Shown piece by piece: positions 45,459 to 54,080 of a DNA stretch of 64,000 bases. Made by a program: the position numbers and the translations under genes. The stretch covers positions 1,102,048 to 1,166,047 of the forward strand of contig NZ_CANLER010000001.1 in assembly GCF_947489715.1 (NCBI RefSeq), read 5' to 3'. The stretch's first letter is position 1; each line of letters begins with the position of its first letter. The notes under the pieces were generated by a model. That model saw only the letters and a program-made list of their open reading frames with translations. It was not told where the DNA came from and made no database searches. Source of the DNA: an uncultured Roseovarius sp. GTDB taxonomy: Bacteria; Pseudomonadota; Alphaproteobacteria; Rhodobacterales; Rhodobacteraceae.

Positions 45459-46657
45459 CCCCGCGCGCCAAGCCCCAGTTGCATGATCGTCTTGCGCACC
45501 GGCGCCAGAGAATAGATCGCGTTCAACGCCATCGCACGCGCATCTCGCAAGGGCTGCGCGCGCATCATCGACGCCCGGTTCAGAAGGTCGATCCCCGTGA
45601 CCCGCGCCAGTATTTCAGCGTGGCGGCGGCGATGATAGGTCTCAAGCATGGTCAGATCACCCAAACGATCTGGTGCGGCCTCGGCCAATTCCAGCAACAC
45701 CCGCATATCCCCCAACGACATGTTCAGCCCCTGCGCTCCGATGGGCGGCACCACATGGGCCGCCTCGGCCACCAGGGCCAGGCGTTCCGCATAAAGCGTC
45801 GAAGCGATCTGACTGATGATCGGCCAGACCGTACGACGCGACGCCAATGTGAGCGGACCGAAAAGGTGACAGGACCGCTGGTTCATTGCGCCCTCGAAAT
45901 CAGCCTGCGGCAGAGCGGAGAGGCGTTGCACTTCTGCCCCTTCCTCCATCCAGACTACTGCCGAGGACGGGCGCCCTTCATAATCAGGTAGCGGGACCAG
46001 CGTAAAGGGCCCACCTGAGCGGTGGATCTCGGTTGAGACATTGCCATGCGGAATTGGGTGCGTCACGGCAAAGGCCAGCGCCTTTTGCCCGTAATGGGTT
46101 GTTTTCACGTCAATTCCCGCTGCTTCGCGCATCGGCGAATTCCGACCATCAGCGGCAATCACTAGACGGCAGCGCACCCGGCGGCCATCGCTCAGGCCTA
46201 CACGAGCCTCACCCTCCCTGGTGAAAAGCGATGTGGTGCCCTTACCGGGGAGAAAGCTAACATTGGGCAGGCTTTCCAGATGGGCGACCATCTCACGCCG
46301 CAAAAGCCAATTGGGCAGGTTCCAGCCAAAGGGCTTGTCCGAGATATCGGAGGCGTCGAATTCCTTGGTGATGCGCGGCTCGGGCTCGATCCCACCGGCA
46401 TCAACGATCCGCATCACCTGCAGATCGGCAGCATGTGGTTCCAGCCTTGCCCACAACCCCGACTTTTCCAGCAACGCCTGCGCCGGTTGTAAAAAAGCCG
46501 TTGTGCGCAGATCCGATCCGGCCTGATCACGCGTCGTGACCGGAGGTGCCGGATCAAGGCACAGAACCGTAAACCCCGCCGATCCAAAGACGCTGGCCGC
46601 GGTCAGCCCTGCAACCCCGCCGCCCGACACGACGATATCGTATTCAAAACCGATCAT
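45455..46657 (-). CDS. UbiH/COQ6-family FAD monooxygenase
   Basis: A 400-residue aromatic-ring FAD monooxygenase. The FAD-binding motif is VVSGGGVAGLTAAS (residues about 9-22); the second FAD motif reads VAEAAHVVPPIGAQGLNMSLGDM, with Glu in place of the Asp of GDAAH and otherwise standard. Enzymes of this family hydroxylate the ubiquinone ring during Q8/Q10 synthesis. It lies 61 bases after the HAD phosphatase gene in the same orientation. Without other ubi genes nearby, the exact ring position (UbiH, UbiF, UbiL) is open. Confidence 0.88.
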   Translation of the reverse strand: MIGFEYDIVVSGGGVAGLTAASVFGSAGFTVLCLDPAPPVTTRDQAGSDLRTTAFLQPAQALLEKSGLWARLEPHAADLQVMRIVDAGGIEPEPRITKEFDASDISDKPFGWNLPNWLLRREMVAHLESLPNVSFLPGKGTTSLFTREGEARVGLSDGRRVRCRLVIAADGRNSPMREAAGIDVKTTHYGQKALAFAVTHPIPHGNVSTEIHRSGGPFTLVPLPDYEGRPSSAVVWMEEGAEVQRLSALPQADFEGAMNQRSCHLFGPLTLASRRTVWPIISQIASTLYAERLALVAEAAHVVPPIGAQGLNMSLGDMRVLLELAEAAPDRLGDLTMLETYHRRRHAEILARVTGIDLLNRASMMRAQPLRDARAMALNAIYSLAPVRKTIMQLGLGARG

Positions 46658-46718
46658 TGCGCGGCCCTCCTGTCAGACAGATAGGCGTGAACCTGGACGA
46701 TTTCCAAGTGGCAGCGCG

Positions 46719-47363
46719 TCACAGCAGCCTCTCCAGAAAACGGGCCAGATCATCGGTGTGATGGTGGATATGCGCGTGATCCTCTGCCTCGGGTGCCACA
46801 TGAACGGTGCGCATTCCCATTGCATGCGGCGCCTTGAGGTTGCGCGCTTCGTCTTCGAACATGGCCGACCGGCGCGGGTCTACACCGTCTCGCGCGAACA
46901 CGGCATCGAACGCCTCTTGCTGCGGTTTGGGTAGAAACCCTGCGTGTTCAACGCCATAGACCGAATGAAATACACCCGCAAGACCACGCTGTGCGATGAC
47001 ACGCTCGGCATAAGGCGCGCAGCCATTGGTGTAGACAATCTTGCGCCCCGGCAAAGCGTGGATGCAAGACCTGAGTTCTGGGTCGGGATCCAAGTGATCC
47101 AGCGAAATCTCGTGCACCGCGACCAGATAAGGATCGGGGTCGATATCATGCTCATTCATCAGCCCGGCCAGGGTTGTGCCGTGTTCATGCCAGTATTTGG
47201 TGCGCAACCGGTCCGCTTCGGCCCGGTCAACGCCCAACGCACCCATCACGTATTGCGTCATTTTCACCTCGATCTGATCGAAAAGACGCGCCCGGGGTGG
47301 GTAAAGCGTATTGTCGAGGTCAAAAACCCAAGTGTCGACGTGGTTGAAATACTGCTTTGGCAT
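46719..47363 (-). CDS. HAD-superfamily pyrimidine 5'-nucleotidase-like phosphatase
   Basis: A 214-residue HAD protein of the Sdt1/PhoN-like pyrimidine 5'-nucleotidase branch. The motif-I nucleophile and acid/base lie in VFDLDNTLYPP (about residues 13-23), motif II Thr in KIVYTNGCA (about residue 108), and motif IV acidic residues in AMFEDEARNLKAPHAMGM. It probably dephosphorylates a small nucleotide or phosphosugar. It is cotranscribed with the UbiH-like gene. Confidence 0.88.
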   Translation of the reverse strand: MPKQYFNHVDTWVFDLDNTLYPPRARLFDQIEVKMTQYVMGALGVDRAEADRLRTKYWHEHGTTLAGLMNEHDIDPDPYLVAVHEISLDHLDPDPELRSCIHALPGRKIVYTNGCAPYAERVIAQRGLAGVFHSVYGVEHAGFLPKPQQEAFDAVFARDGVDPRRSAMFEDEARNLKAPHAMGMRTVHVAPEAEDHAHIHHHTDDLARFLERLL

Positions 47364-47472
47364 AGCCTCAAACTAGGCACCTGCGACAAGAGTCGCAATC
47401 GCCAAGGCTTGATTGCGGCACCAAAGCGCGGCTAGGGTCGTGGAATCATAGTGCATGAGGGATATCCACCGC

Positions 47473-48117
47473 ATGAAAACACCGCAAAAAGACGCCTATA
47501 CGCTGATACTCGAAGCGATTGACATGGGAACCTACAAGCCCGGCGACCGCTTGGTGGAAAGCGATTTGGCTGATCAGTTCGGCGTGTCCCGCACCCCCAT
47601 TCGCGAGGCGCTTCAGCGGTTGGAAACACAGTCATTGCTGACCCGGGACGGACGCAGCCTGATCGTGTCATCGCTGGATCACAATCAACTTGCCGAACTT
47701 TATGTCGTACGCGCTGAACTTGAGGCGCTGGCCGCCAATCTGGCCGCCCGGCACGCCACCGACGAAGAGGTGCGCGTGTTGCAGGACATGGTGGAGGATG
47801 ATCGTGCCCTGATGGGCAATCCGACGGCACTGGCGCGCGCCAACCGACGGTTTCACAAACAAATTCACCTGGCGTCTCACAACCGCTTTTTGGTGCAGCA
47901 GTTGGGATTGGTACATCAGTCGATGGCGCTGATGGCAACCACCTCACTGGCCGCCGCGGGCCGTGATCAGGACGCATTGGATGAGCATCAGGCGATTGTA
48001 ACCGCCATTGCCGAACGCAATCCCGAAGCGGCTGGCAATGCTCTCAAAGCGCATATTTCAAAAGCTTTCGTGACGCGGCTCAAGCTCGATTCCGGAGAGG
48101 TCAGCAGCATCGTCTGA
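47473..48117 (+). CDS. GntR-family regulator (FadR/FCD subgroup)
   Basis: A 214-residue GntR regulator: winged HTH (residues about 5-66, LADQFGVSRTPIREALQRLE) and an FCD effector domain (about 80-200) with the His/Asn metal-binding pattern in FHKQIHLASHN. The start at 47473 has GAGGGA 10 bases upstream; ATG at 47455 lacks one. Its 3' end overlaps the convergent glycosyltransferase 3' end by 60 bases, an unusually long overlap. Regulated genes are not evident. Confidence 0.88.
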   Translation: MKTPQKDAYTLILEAIDMGTYKPGDRLVESDLADQFGVSRTPIREALQRLETQSLLTRDGRSLIVSSLDHNQLAELYVVRAELEALAANLAARHATDEEVRVLQDMVEDDRALMGNPTALARANRRFHKQIHLASHNRFLVQQLGLVHQSMALMATTSLAAAGRDQDALDEHQAIVTAIAERNPEAAGNALKAHISKAFVTRLKLDSGEVSSIV

Positions 48118-49351
48118 TCTCGGTGGCGCCACTGCAACAAGCGACAACCCGTGCGCGGTCTTATCCCAGAAAAATGGTTTTAGAACAAGCTCGTAAAGGG
48201 CTTTGTACGCCGCTATTGCGCCCAATGGAGAGTAAAAATGCATGGTTGGAGCCCAAGCAATAAGATGCTTGTGCCTGCGTCCCGAAACAGCGGTTGCATG
48301 GATTGCGATATTCAGCACCTCAACCGATAGGAACATACTCCCCAAAGCGACCAGAGCCGAATAAGGCAAAATGGCTTCCAACGGGTGATAGAAGCCGAAA
48401 AGAACCAGCCAGAAGGACCAAAGGAACGGTGCCAGAATGAACTGTGAAAGCGCTGTCAGGAAATGTGCCTGAAATCCCCAGAATTTCCACGCGCCAAGCT
48501 GCCGATATAACAACCCGGGCTGCCGCATATGCACAAGATATGTCGTCATATAACCCTTCAACCATCGTGACCGCTGCTTGATCCAGGGCCAAGGGCGGCA
48601 ATTGGCTTCTTCCTCGGTCACGGTGTCGATCATCTCGGTCCGGTAGCCGTGGCGCGCCAGTCGGAAACCCAAATCGGCATCTTCTGTCACATTATGCGCA
48701 TCCCAACCGCCCAGCTCTTCCAGCACTTTACGGCGGAAATAGAGAGTCGTGCCGCCCAATGGGATGGCGAAGCCAAGCCGTGCCAAGCCCGGCAGCATCA
48801 AGCGGAACCATGTCGCATATTCAATGGTAAAGCAGCGCGCCAGCCAATTCTGACGTGGATTATAGTAATCCAGCACCCCTTGCAGGCAGACAACATCCGG
48901 CGGGGCGGATTGAAACCTGCGGGCGACAATGGTGATCTGATCCGGATCAGGCGCATCTTCGGCGTCAAAAATACCGATGATATCCCCCTGGCAGAAATCC
49001 AGTGCATAGTTCATCGCCCGCGGCTTTGTTCGGGGTGAACCTTCGGGCACGATGACAGGGCGGATCCAGGGTGGCAGGTCGATGCCAGCCAGTGTTTTAC
49101 GCGTGGTCTCGTCCTCCTCTTCCATCACCAGGATCACATCCAGAAGACACTTGGGATAGGTCAACCGCGTCAGACGGGCAATGAGAGCATGGGCGATTTC
49201 GGTCTCCCGGAAAAGCGGCACGAGGATTGATACCTTGGGCAGTCGTTGCTTGGGTTTGTTAACCACTTCTGGTTTTTCACGATTGGTGACACTGGCAATG
49301 AAGGCGGATGTTTTCAGCACGGCGGCTACGGCAAGGGTAAACGCAGCCCAT
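48058..49351 (-). pseudogene. 3' part of an IS-split glycosyltransferase
   Basis: The C-terminal two thirds (about 431 codons) of a family 2 glycosyltransferase. The GT-A domain has DxD-like FDAEDAPDPDQ and the Q-x-x-R-W motif KQRSRWLKGY used by processive enzymes such as cellulose or N-acetylglucosamine synthases. Membrane segments are visible at both ends. The frame continues 50 codons into the insertion sequence up to an ATG at 49506, so a chimeric protein might still be made. Joined to the 5' part through one copy of the target duplication, the original frame is exactly 1,932 bases (643 aa). Confidence 0.85.
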
Positions 49352-49359
49352 AAAACAAA
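49352..49359. repeat. target-site duplication, left copy
   Basis: AAAACAAA, identical to the right copy at 51423-51430. The two flank the element directly. Eight bases is the duplication length typical of the IS1595 family. Confidence 0.9.
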
Positions 49360-49502
49360 GGCGATTATATACTTAACAAAGCAGGCCGAAAATGGTAGAG
49401 AAAAACGGACAGGCCGGTATAGATGATCCCTTTGAGAGGGCGGTGTGGAGTTGGTTTGGTGAAGTCGAGTCCGACTACGCCAATGATGGACACTTGGATG
49501 TT

Positions 49503-49904
49503 TCATTGCTTCGCGAGCGCCTTGAGGATTTTGGCGTAGTCATCAATGTCGCGGTTGGTAATGCCAGCAATCTCTTGGAACGCGATAGCGGCATCAGTTA
49601 GGTCATTGATGCGGTCACGAAGTTTTTCGGCATCCATATCACGCCCTTTGACTTTGAGGCCGTTCGAAATATCTCGCTTATCGAATTCCACATAGGTCCA
49701 GTCGTTGTTGCAGCCAATGATGCTGTGAAATACGTGATTGCGTGCTGCGATGTTCAGAACTTTACGCAGCGCCTTTATGATTTCGTCGTGGTTCTCAGGT
49801 TTTATGTCTAAGGTAAGCGATATGGCAATCTCATGCTTTGCCTTGGCGCCCAGGGATGCAAATATGATATGGTTGTGTTTAGGTGAGATACCGAGCAGCC
49901 GCAT
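49503..49904 (-). CDS. IS passenger protein, unknown
   Basis: A 133-residue protein encoded inside the IS. The start at 49904 is preferred because GAGGT lies 7 bases upstream, and a longer frame (to 50096) would run over the divergent passenger gene. The protein has a central beta-rich part (HEIAISLTLDIKPENHDEII) and a C-terminal helical part rich in Asp and Ala. No catalytic motif is visible. Similar small frames accompany IS1595-family transposases; the role is unknown. Confidence 0.7.
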   Translation of the reverse strand: MRLLGISPKHNHIIFASLGAKAKHEIAISLTLDIKPENHDEIIKALRKVLNIAARNHVFHSIIGCNNDWTYVEFDKRDISNGLKVKGRDMDAEKLRDRINDLTDAAIAFQEIAGITNRDIDDYAKILKALAKQ

Positions 49905-49959
49905 GCAGTGGACCTCTACGGCAATCTCAAAAGATGACCACGAGATATGGAGTAACCCG

Positions 49960-50115
49960 ATGAATGGCGGTACGTCCAAGGGCTTTGAAGATACAGTCAA
50001 GAGCCTTCTCCGAATGAAGCCTAAACCCCACAAGGGAAAGGCGGATAACGAGAAGGAGGGCGACGGAGCAGACCGCCGCCCTCCCGCTAGCAGCACCTCA
50101 AAAGAGGATAACTAG
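49960..50115 (+). CDS. IS passenger micro-protein, 51 residues
   Basis: A short frame opposite to the transposase, with GGAGT 7 bases before ATG. It reads MNGGTSKGFEDTVKSLLRMK, then a Pro/Lys stretch and a highly charged tail. A short amphipathic helix near the N-terminus resembles small proteins that accompany IS1595 elements. Its stop overlaps the stop of the 35-residue passenger by 3 bases in tail-to-tail arrangement. Confidence 0.6.
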   Translation: MNGGTSKGFEDTVKSLLRMKPKPHKGKADNEKEGDGADRRPPASSTSKEDN

Positions 50116-50219
50116 CACTTACGGGGCTTCCGACGGGTATGTTTAGTAACCTTCACCGTCTTAGTCCCGCCTTTGGGTTTGGTTTTGCAACCGCACCCAC
50201 CTTTGCGTTTAGTCGCCAT
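50112..50219 (-). CDS. IS passenger micro-protein, 35 residues, Lys/Cys-rich
   Basis: A 35-residue frame with GGAG 8 bases before the ATG. It is extremely basic, with about 40% Lys or Arg, and contains a Cys-Gly-Cys pair (C9, C11) and a C-terminal Cys. It begins MATKRKGGCGCKTKPKGG. The composition suggests nucleic-acid binding, perhaps with a metal. It lies just downstream of the 205-base gap after the transposase stop. Function is unknown. Confidence 0.6.
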   Translation of the reverse strand: MATKRKGGCGCKTKPKGGTKTVKVTKHTRRKPRKC

Positions 50220-50424
50220 TGGATTTGCTCCATAGGTTTCTAGGGTGGAAACAGCCACCCGCTCCGAGGGTGCCGGATTGCACCGTCAATCCATAAACCG
50301 ATGCGAATCGGCTCTCGGAGAACGCAAAGGGAACATAGCAGATTGTGGGCGATATTAGGAGTCGCCCGCATCATCTAGTAGGGATTTGAGAAATTTCTGA
50401 AACGCTTTGCGGGACCAGACCTGA

Positions 50425-51360
50425 TTAGGTACTCGCCCGTGCGTCAGTCCGCCGATAGGTGAGGCGCTTGCCTTCTGCACCTTTCAGGATCGAATTAGCG
50501 CGCGTCGTATCGTCAATATCGTTGGCAATACGGTTGTTGTAACGGAACTCAAACTCAGCCGCGTAACGGTGCAGGTGTTGACGGCCACAGTGCTGATAGA
50601 CGCCTTTCATGCCACGCTTGAAAACGGAGAAATAACCCTCAATCGTGTTGGTGTGTACGTCACCGCGAACGTATTCGCCTTTGCCGTGGGCCGTGAAATC
50701 ATGGTGCGCAAATTCATTCTTGAGATTGCGATACTGACCAGCCTCATCGGTGTAGACTACGGCCTCTTTGGCAATGTTCTCACGCAGGATAGGCAGCAAC
50801 GTAGTTTGCTTAAGGTCATCTACCACGATTGAACGTGCTTTGCCGGTGGTGCGATCCACCAGCGACAGGATTTTGTACTTGTGGGCGTATCCGCGTCCCT
50901 TCTTGGTGCCTACGGGCTTCCTGGACTTGTCGCGGCCAATGAATGTCTCATCGACTTCGACAGTGCCACCACCGCCGCCAAACGACACGGGATCGTCATT
51001 GCGCATTGCCTCACGGATGCGGTGGAACATGAACCACGCGGTTTTATACGTCACACCTATGGTGCGATGCAGTTGATGGGCTGAAATGCCCTTCTTGGAC
51101 GAGGCCATAAGGAAGGTGGCCAGCAACCACTTATTGAGCGGAACCTTGGAGCGCTCGAAAACAGTGCCGACAGTCACGGTGAATTGCTTGCGGCAGTCAC
51201 CACACTGGTAGAGGCCGGGGCGGTGCTTGGAGCCTTCCAGCTTCTTACACTTCTCAGTCCCGCCACAATGGGGGCAGAACACGCCGTCAGACCAGCGCGA
51301 GGCTTCAAGATACTCGCGGGCTACGTCTTTGTCGGTAAAGATGGGGTCGGTTAGGTTCAT
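50425..51360 (-). CDS. IS1595-family (ISXO2-like) transposase
   Basis: A 311-residue transposase. An N-terminal zinc ribbon uses C29, C32, C53 and C56, followed by a helix-turn-helix (about residues 70-110) and the DDE catalytic core with D137 (VEVDETF), D205 (VVYTDEAGQY) and E241 (HTNTIEGYFSVFKRG). The start lies about 40 bases inside the right terminal repeat, as usual. No frameshift or stop interrupts it, so the enzyme should be functional. Confidence 0.95.
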   Translation of the reverse strand: MNLTDPIFTDKDVAREYLEASRWSDGVFCPHCGGTEKCKKLEGSKHRPGLYQCGDCRKQFTVTVGTVFERSKVPLNKWLLATFLMASSKKGISAHQLHRTIGVTYKTAWFMFHRIREAMRNDDPVSFGGGGGTVEVDETFIGRDKSRKPVGTKKGRGYAHKYKILSLVDRTTGKARSIVVDDLKQTTLLPILRENIAKEAVVYTDEAGQYRNLKNEFAHHDFTAHGKGEYVRGDVHTNTIEGYFSVFKRGMKGVYQHCGRQHLHRYAAEFEFRYNNRIANDIDDTTRANSILKGAEGKRLTYRRTDARAST

Positions 51361-51422
51361 GACTTCAACTCCTTGATACTTATATGGGAATCAAGGGTTG
51401 CTTTGTCAAGTATATAATCGCC

Positions 51423-51430
51423 AAAACAAA
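51423..51430. repeat. target-site duplication, right copy
   Basis: AAAACAAA directly after the right terminal repeat, pairing with 49352-49359. Confidence 0.9.
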
Positions 51431-52060
51431 CGCCCCCAACATGATTGTAGGAAACGCCAGGGCCAGCCCCACCAAGCCCATCAGAAAAGTGATCGTCATT
51501 CCCAACCTTCTACCAAATGTATTTCCCCAGGTGCGGCAGCTTTCGATGGTGGGAACGCGGGCCTGAGCGGCCTCTGTCAGCACCTCGCGATGGCGCTCTG
51601 CCACCGTTTCAAGGATGGTATCGCGCGGTCCGATGACCAGGTTTGCACTTGCTATTTCAATCGGTAAATCCGGCGCGACAGCTCTGAACTCTTCAGGATT
51701 ACTGACCGCAACCGCTGTCCGGCCCTTGCCCTCGGCAAAAGGTAGAATGCCATATTTCAGTAATTTTTGTGGCTCCAGCGACGTAATGGCTGGCTTTGTT
51801 TCAGCCAGTTCGCTCGCGCTTAGCGTTCGGGTTGTTAAACGTTTGGCATGGATTTTCAACAAATCCTGTTCCGACGTCAAACCCTCGGCGCGCAGAATAC
51901 GATCAAGTGATGTGTCACAATGCCGGCCAACCAGTTGCGCAAGTGCGGCATCCGATTGAGATATCGCGCCGGCCTGCACCAAATCACTTTCCAATGAATT
52001 GTGCGGGCCGGCAACCTTCAGCGACTGCGTGTCCAGCTGCCGCAGCTCCGAAATACCCAT
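51423..52060 (-). pseudogene. 5' part of the IS-split glycosyltransferase
   Basis: The first 212 codons of the glycosyltransferase. Residues about 20-155 resemble the N-terminal domain of type II secretion ATPases (GspE/MshE-N): LVQAGAISQSDAALAQLV, LRAEGLTSEQDLLKIHAKRL, LEPQKLLKYGILPFA. This regulatory nucleotide/c-di-GMP-binding-like domain often precedes GT2 synthases in this group. A membrane segment begins near residue 190 and is cut by the element. The frame stops 13 codons inside the IS. Confidence 0.85.
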
Positions 52061-52160
52061 AGGTTACTCCTTACCGACTTCACCGGCGAGGAGTTTCGTT
52101 CACGTAGGTTAATGACGCGTAAACAATAAGTTAACCGAACCTTAAAAATTTTCGGAAAAC

Positions 52161-53306
52161 TCAGTTCATAGATGCAGCAAACCGTTCAAAAAGGTAAAAG
52201 CTGTCCTGTGGTCCGGGGCTGGCTTCGGGGTGGTGCTGGACCGAAAAAACCGGGCGGTCGCGCATCCGAATTCCACAATTCGATCCATCAAACAGTGACA
52301 CATGGGTCTCGACCACATCATCTGGCAGGGTCTGACTATCGACGGCAAACCCATGATTCATCGACGTGATCTCGACCTTGCCGGTCTCGACCTCCTTCAC
52401 CGGGTGATTGGCCCCGTGATGGCCGTGGTTCATCTTGATCGTCTTGGCCCCAAGCGCCAGTGCCAGCATCTGATGACCAAGGCAAATGCCAAAAACTGGT
52501 ATGTCCTTGTCCAACACGCCCTTGATCATCGGCACAGCATATTCGCCGGTTGCCGCCGGATCGCCAGGACCGTTTGAAAGAAACACACCGTCGGGCGCGT
52601 GGGCCAGAACATCCTCAGCCGTTGCCGTAGCGGGCAATACCGTCACTTCGCATCCAGCACTGGCAAGGCAACGCAGGATGTTGCGTTTTGCACCATAGTC
52701 CACCGCTACCACCTTGTGTTTGGGACTCTCCTGACGGGTGTAACCCTCGGGCCAGGCCCACCGCATTTCATCCCAACGATAGGATTGCGCGCAGGTAACC
52801 TGTTTGGCCAAATCCATGCCTTCCAGACCGACAAAGCTGCGTGCTTTTTCAACCAATCCGGCAGCATCGAAATTGCCGTCAGGGTCATGGGCCAAGGCCA
52901 CATGTGGCGCGCCCTGATGCCGGATGGCGCGGGTCAGGCGACGTGTATCCACCCCACCGATGGCGATCCGGCCGCGGCCCGCCAGCCATTCAGACAGATT
53001 TTGCGTTGCACGCCAGCTACTTGGCTCGGTCGGGTCCCATTTTACCACCATCCCTGCCGCAACCGGATCGGCGGTCTCGTCATCTTCGGCGTTGACGCCG
53101 GTATTGCCGATATGGGGAAAGGTGAAAGTGACGATCTGACCGGCATAGGATGGGTCGGTCATAATCTCCTGGTAGCCAGTCATGGCGGTGTTGAAACAGA
53201 GTTCCGCGGTGGTTTCGCCCGTCGCGCCAAAGCCGCGACCAAAGAATAACGTCCCGTCCGCGAGGGCCAGACAAGCGGTCGGGTGAGGCTGCGGGGCATG
53301 CGCCAT
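52161..53306 (-). CDS. carA: carbamoyl-phosphate synthase small subunit
   Basis: Glutamine amidotransferase subunit that supplies ammonia to CarB for arginine and pyrimidine synthesis. The 381-residue protein has the N-terminal CPSase small domain (residues about 9-140) and class I amidotransferase domain with nucleophile Cys in FGICLGHQ and catalytic HPE in VQHHPEASPG. The start at 53306 has GGAG 11 bases upstream; the annotation frame extends 8 codons without support. It is divergent from yqeY-like, and carB is not in the window. Confidence 0.97.
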   Translation of the reverse strand: MAHAPQPHPTACLALADGTLFFGRGFGATGETTAELCFNTAMTGYQEIMTDPSYAGQIVTFTFPHIGNTGVNAEDDETADPVAAGMVVKWDPTEPSSWRATQNLSEWLAGRGRIAIGGVDTRRLTRAIRHQGAPHVALAHDPDGNFDAAGLVEKARSFVGLEGMDLAKQVTCAQSYRWDEMRWAWPEGYTRQESPKHKVVAVDYGAKRNILRCLASAGCEVTVLPATATAEDVLAHAPDGVFLSNGPGDPAATGEYAVPMIKGVLDKDIPVFGICLGHQMLALALGAKTIKMNHGHHGANHPVKEVETGKVEITSMNHGFAVDSQTLPDDVVETHVSLFDGSNCGIRMRDRPVFSVQHHPEASPGPQDSFYLFERFAASMN

Positions 53307-53491
53307 GATAGGGAATCTCCGGATGTGCAAATTGTCGCGAAACTAAGGGGGTGCCCGGCGCGGGTCAAGAGCCAAGATACATTGGATAAAGCCAATAAAA
53401 TAAGGGGTAACGTTAGGTGACAGGTGGTTGCCTCTTTTCTCGGATTTCGATAGGGTGAATGACTTATGACCAACCATGGGGATGGAACGGT

Positions 53492-53962
53492 ATGGACATG
53501 CGCGAACGCGTCAACTCGGCCCTGAAACAGGCCATGAAGGACAAGGCGGCCGACCGTCTTACGACGCTGCGGCTGATCAACGCCGCGATCAAGGATCAGG
53601 AGATTGCCCTGCGCGGAGCAGATGGCGACACACAGATCGGAGATGCGGAAATCCTTGCAATCCTTGGGAAAATGACCAAGCAGCGCAAGGAAAGTGCCAG
53701 TGCCTACGAAGAAGGCGGACGTTTGGATCTGGCGGAGCGGGAACGGAATGAGATCACGGTGATCGAGGAATTCCTGCCGCGCCAGATGGATGACGAGGAA
53801 GTCGACGCGGCGATCGAAAAAGCCATCAGCGACATCGGCGCAAGTTCGATCCGGGACATGGGCAAGATCATGGGCACGCTCAAGGAAAGTTACACCGGCC
53901 AGATGGATTTTGGTGCGGTGGGACCAAAGGTCAAAGAGAAGCTCTGCGCGAGCAGCGCGTAA
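53492..53962 (+). CDS. GatB/YqeY-domain protein
   Basis: A 156-residue YqeY-like protein: MDMRERVNSALKQAMKDKAADRLTTLRLINAAIKDQEI is the standard opening, and the C-terminal part has IGASSIRDMGKIMGTLK and a G-A-V-G-P-K-V ending. The domain is shared with the tail of the GatB amidotransferase subunit and is thought to bind tRNA; free-standing YqeY has no settled role. It is divergent from carA, an arrangement common in alphaproteobacteria. ATG at 53498 is an equally possible start. Confidence 0.9.
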   Translation: MDMRERVNSALKQAMKDKAADRLTTLRLINAAIKDQEIALRGADGDTQIGDAEILAILGKMTKQRKESASAYEEGGRLDLAERERNEITVIEEFLPRQMDDEEVDAAIEKAISDIGASSIRDMGKIMGTLKESYTGQMDFGAVGPKVKEKLCASSA

Positions 53963-54004
53963 GCTTCGACGCCCCCGGACACGTTTTCAGGAAAGAACAG
54001 CAAT

Positions 54005-54046
54005 ACGTACAAAGCGTACGTGTCGTACGCTGATTGCGTACGTTTT
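54005..54046. terminator. cluster of CGTACG repeats able to form alternative hairpins
   Basis: Four related 6-7-mers: ACGTAC (54005-54010), GCGTACG (54014-54020), CGTACGC (54024-54030) and GCGTACG (54036-54042), then TTTT. The pair 54024-54030 with 54036-54042 forms a perfect stem with a 5-base loop and T tail, a terminator for the YqeY-like gene. The pair 54014-54020 with 54024-54030 forms a competing stem. It lies between convergent genes. Confidence 0.6.
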
Positions 54047-54080
54047 CCATCATTGGTGTCCGGATGCGCAGCCCGACCTG

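Larger units (their letters stand above)
49360..51422 (-). mobile_element. IS1595-family insertion sequence with passenger genes
   Basis: A complete 2,063-base element. Its terminal inverted repeats run 24 bases (49360-49383 and 51399-51422), starting GGCGATTATATACTT, with one mismatch, and it is flanked by perfect 8-base duplications. It encodes an ISXO2-like transposase on the minus strand and three small passenger genes. It interrupts a glycosyltransferase gene. The intact ends, intact transposase and perfect duplication indicate a recent insertion of an active or recently active element. Confidence 0.92.
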
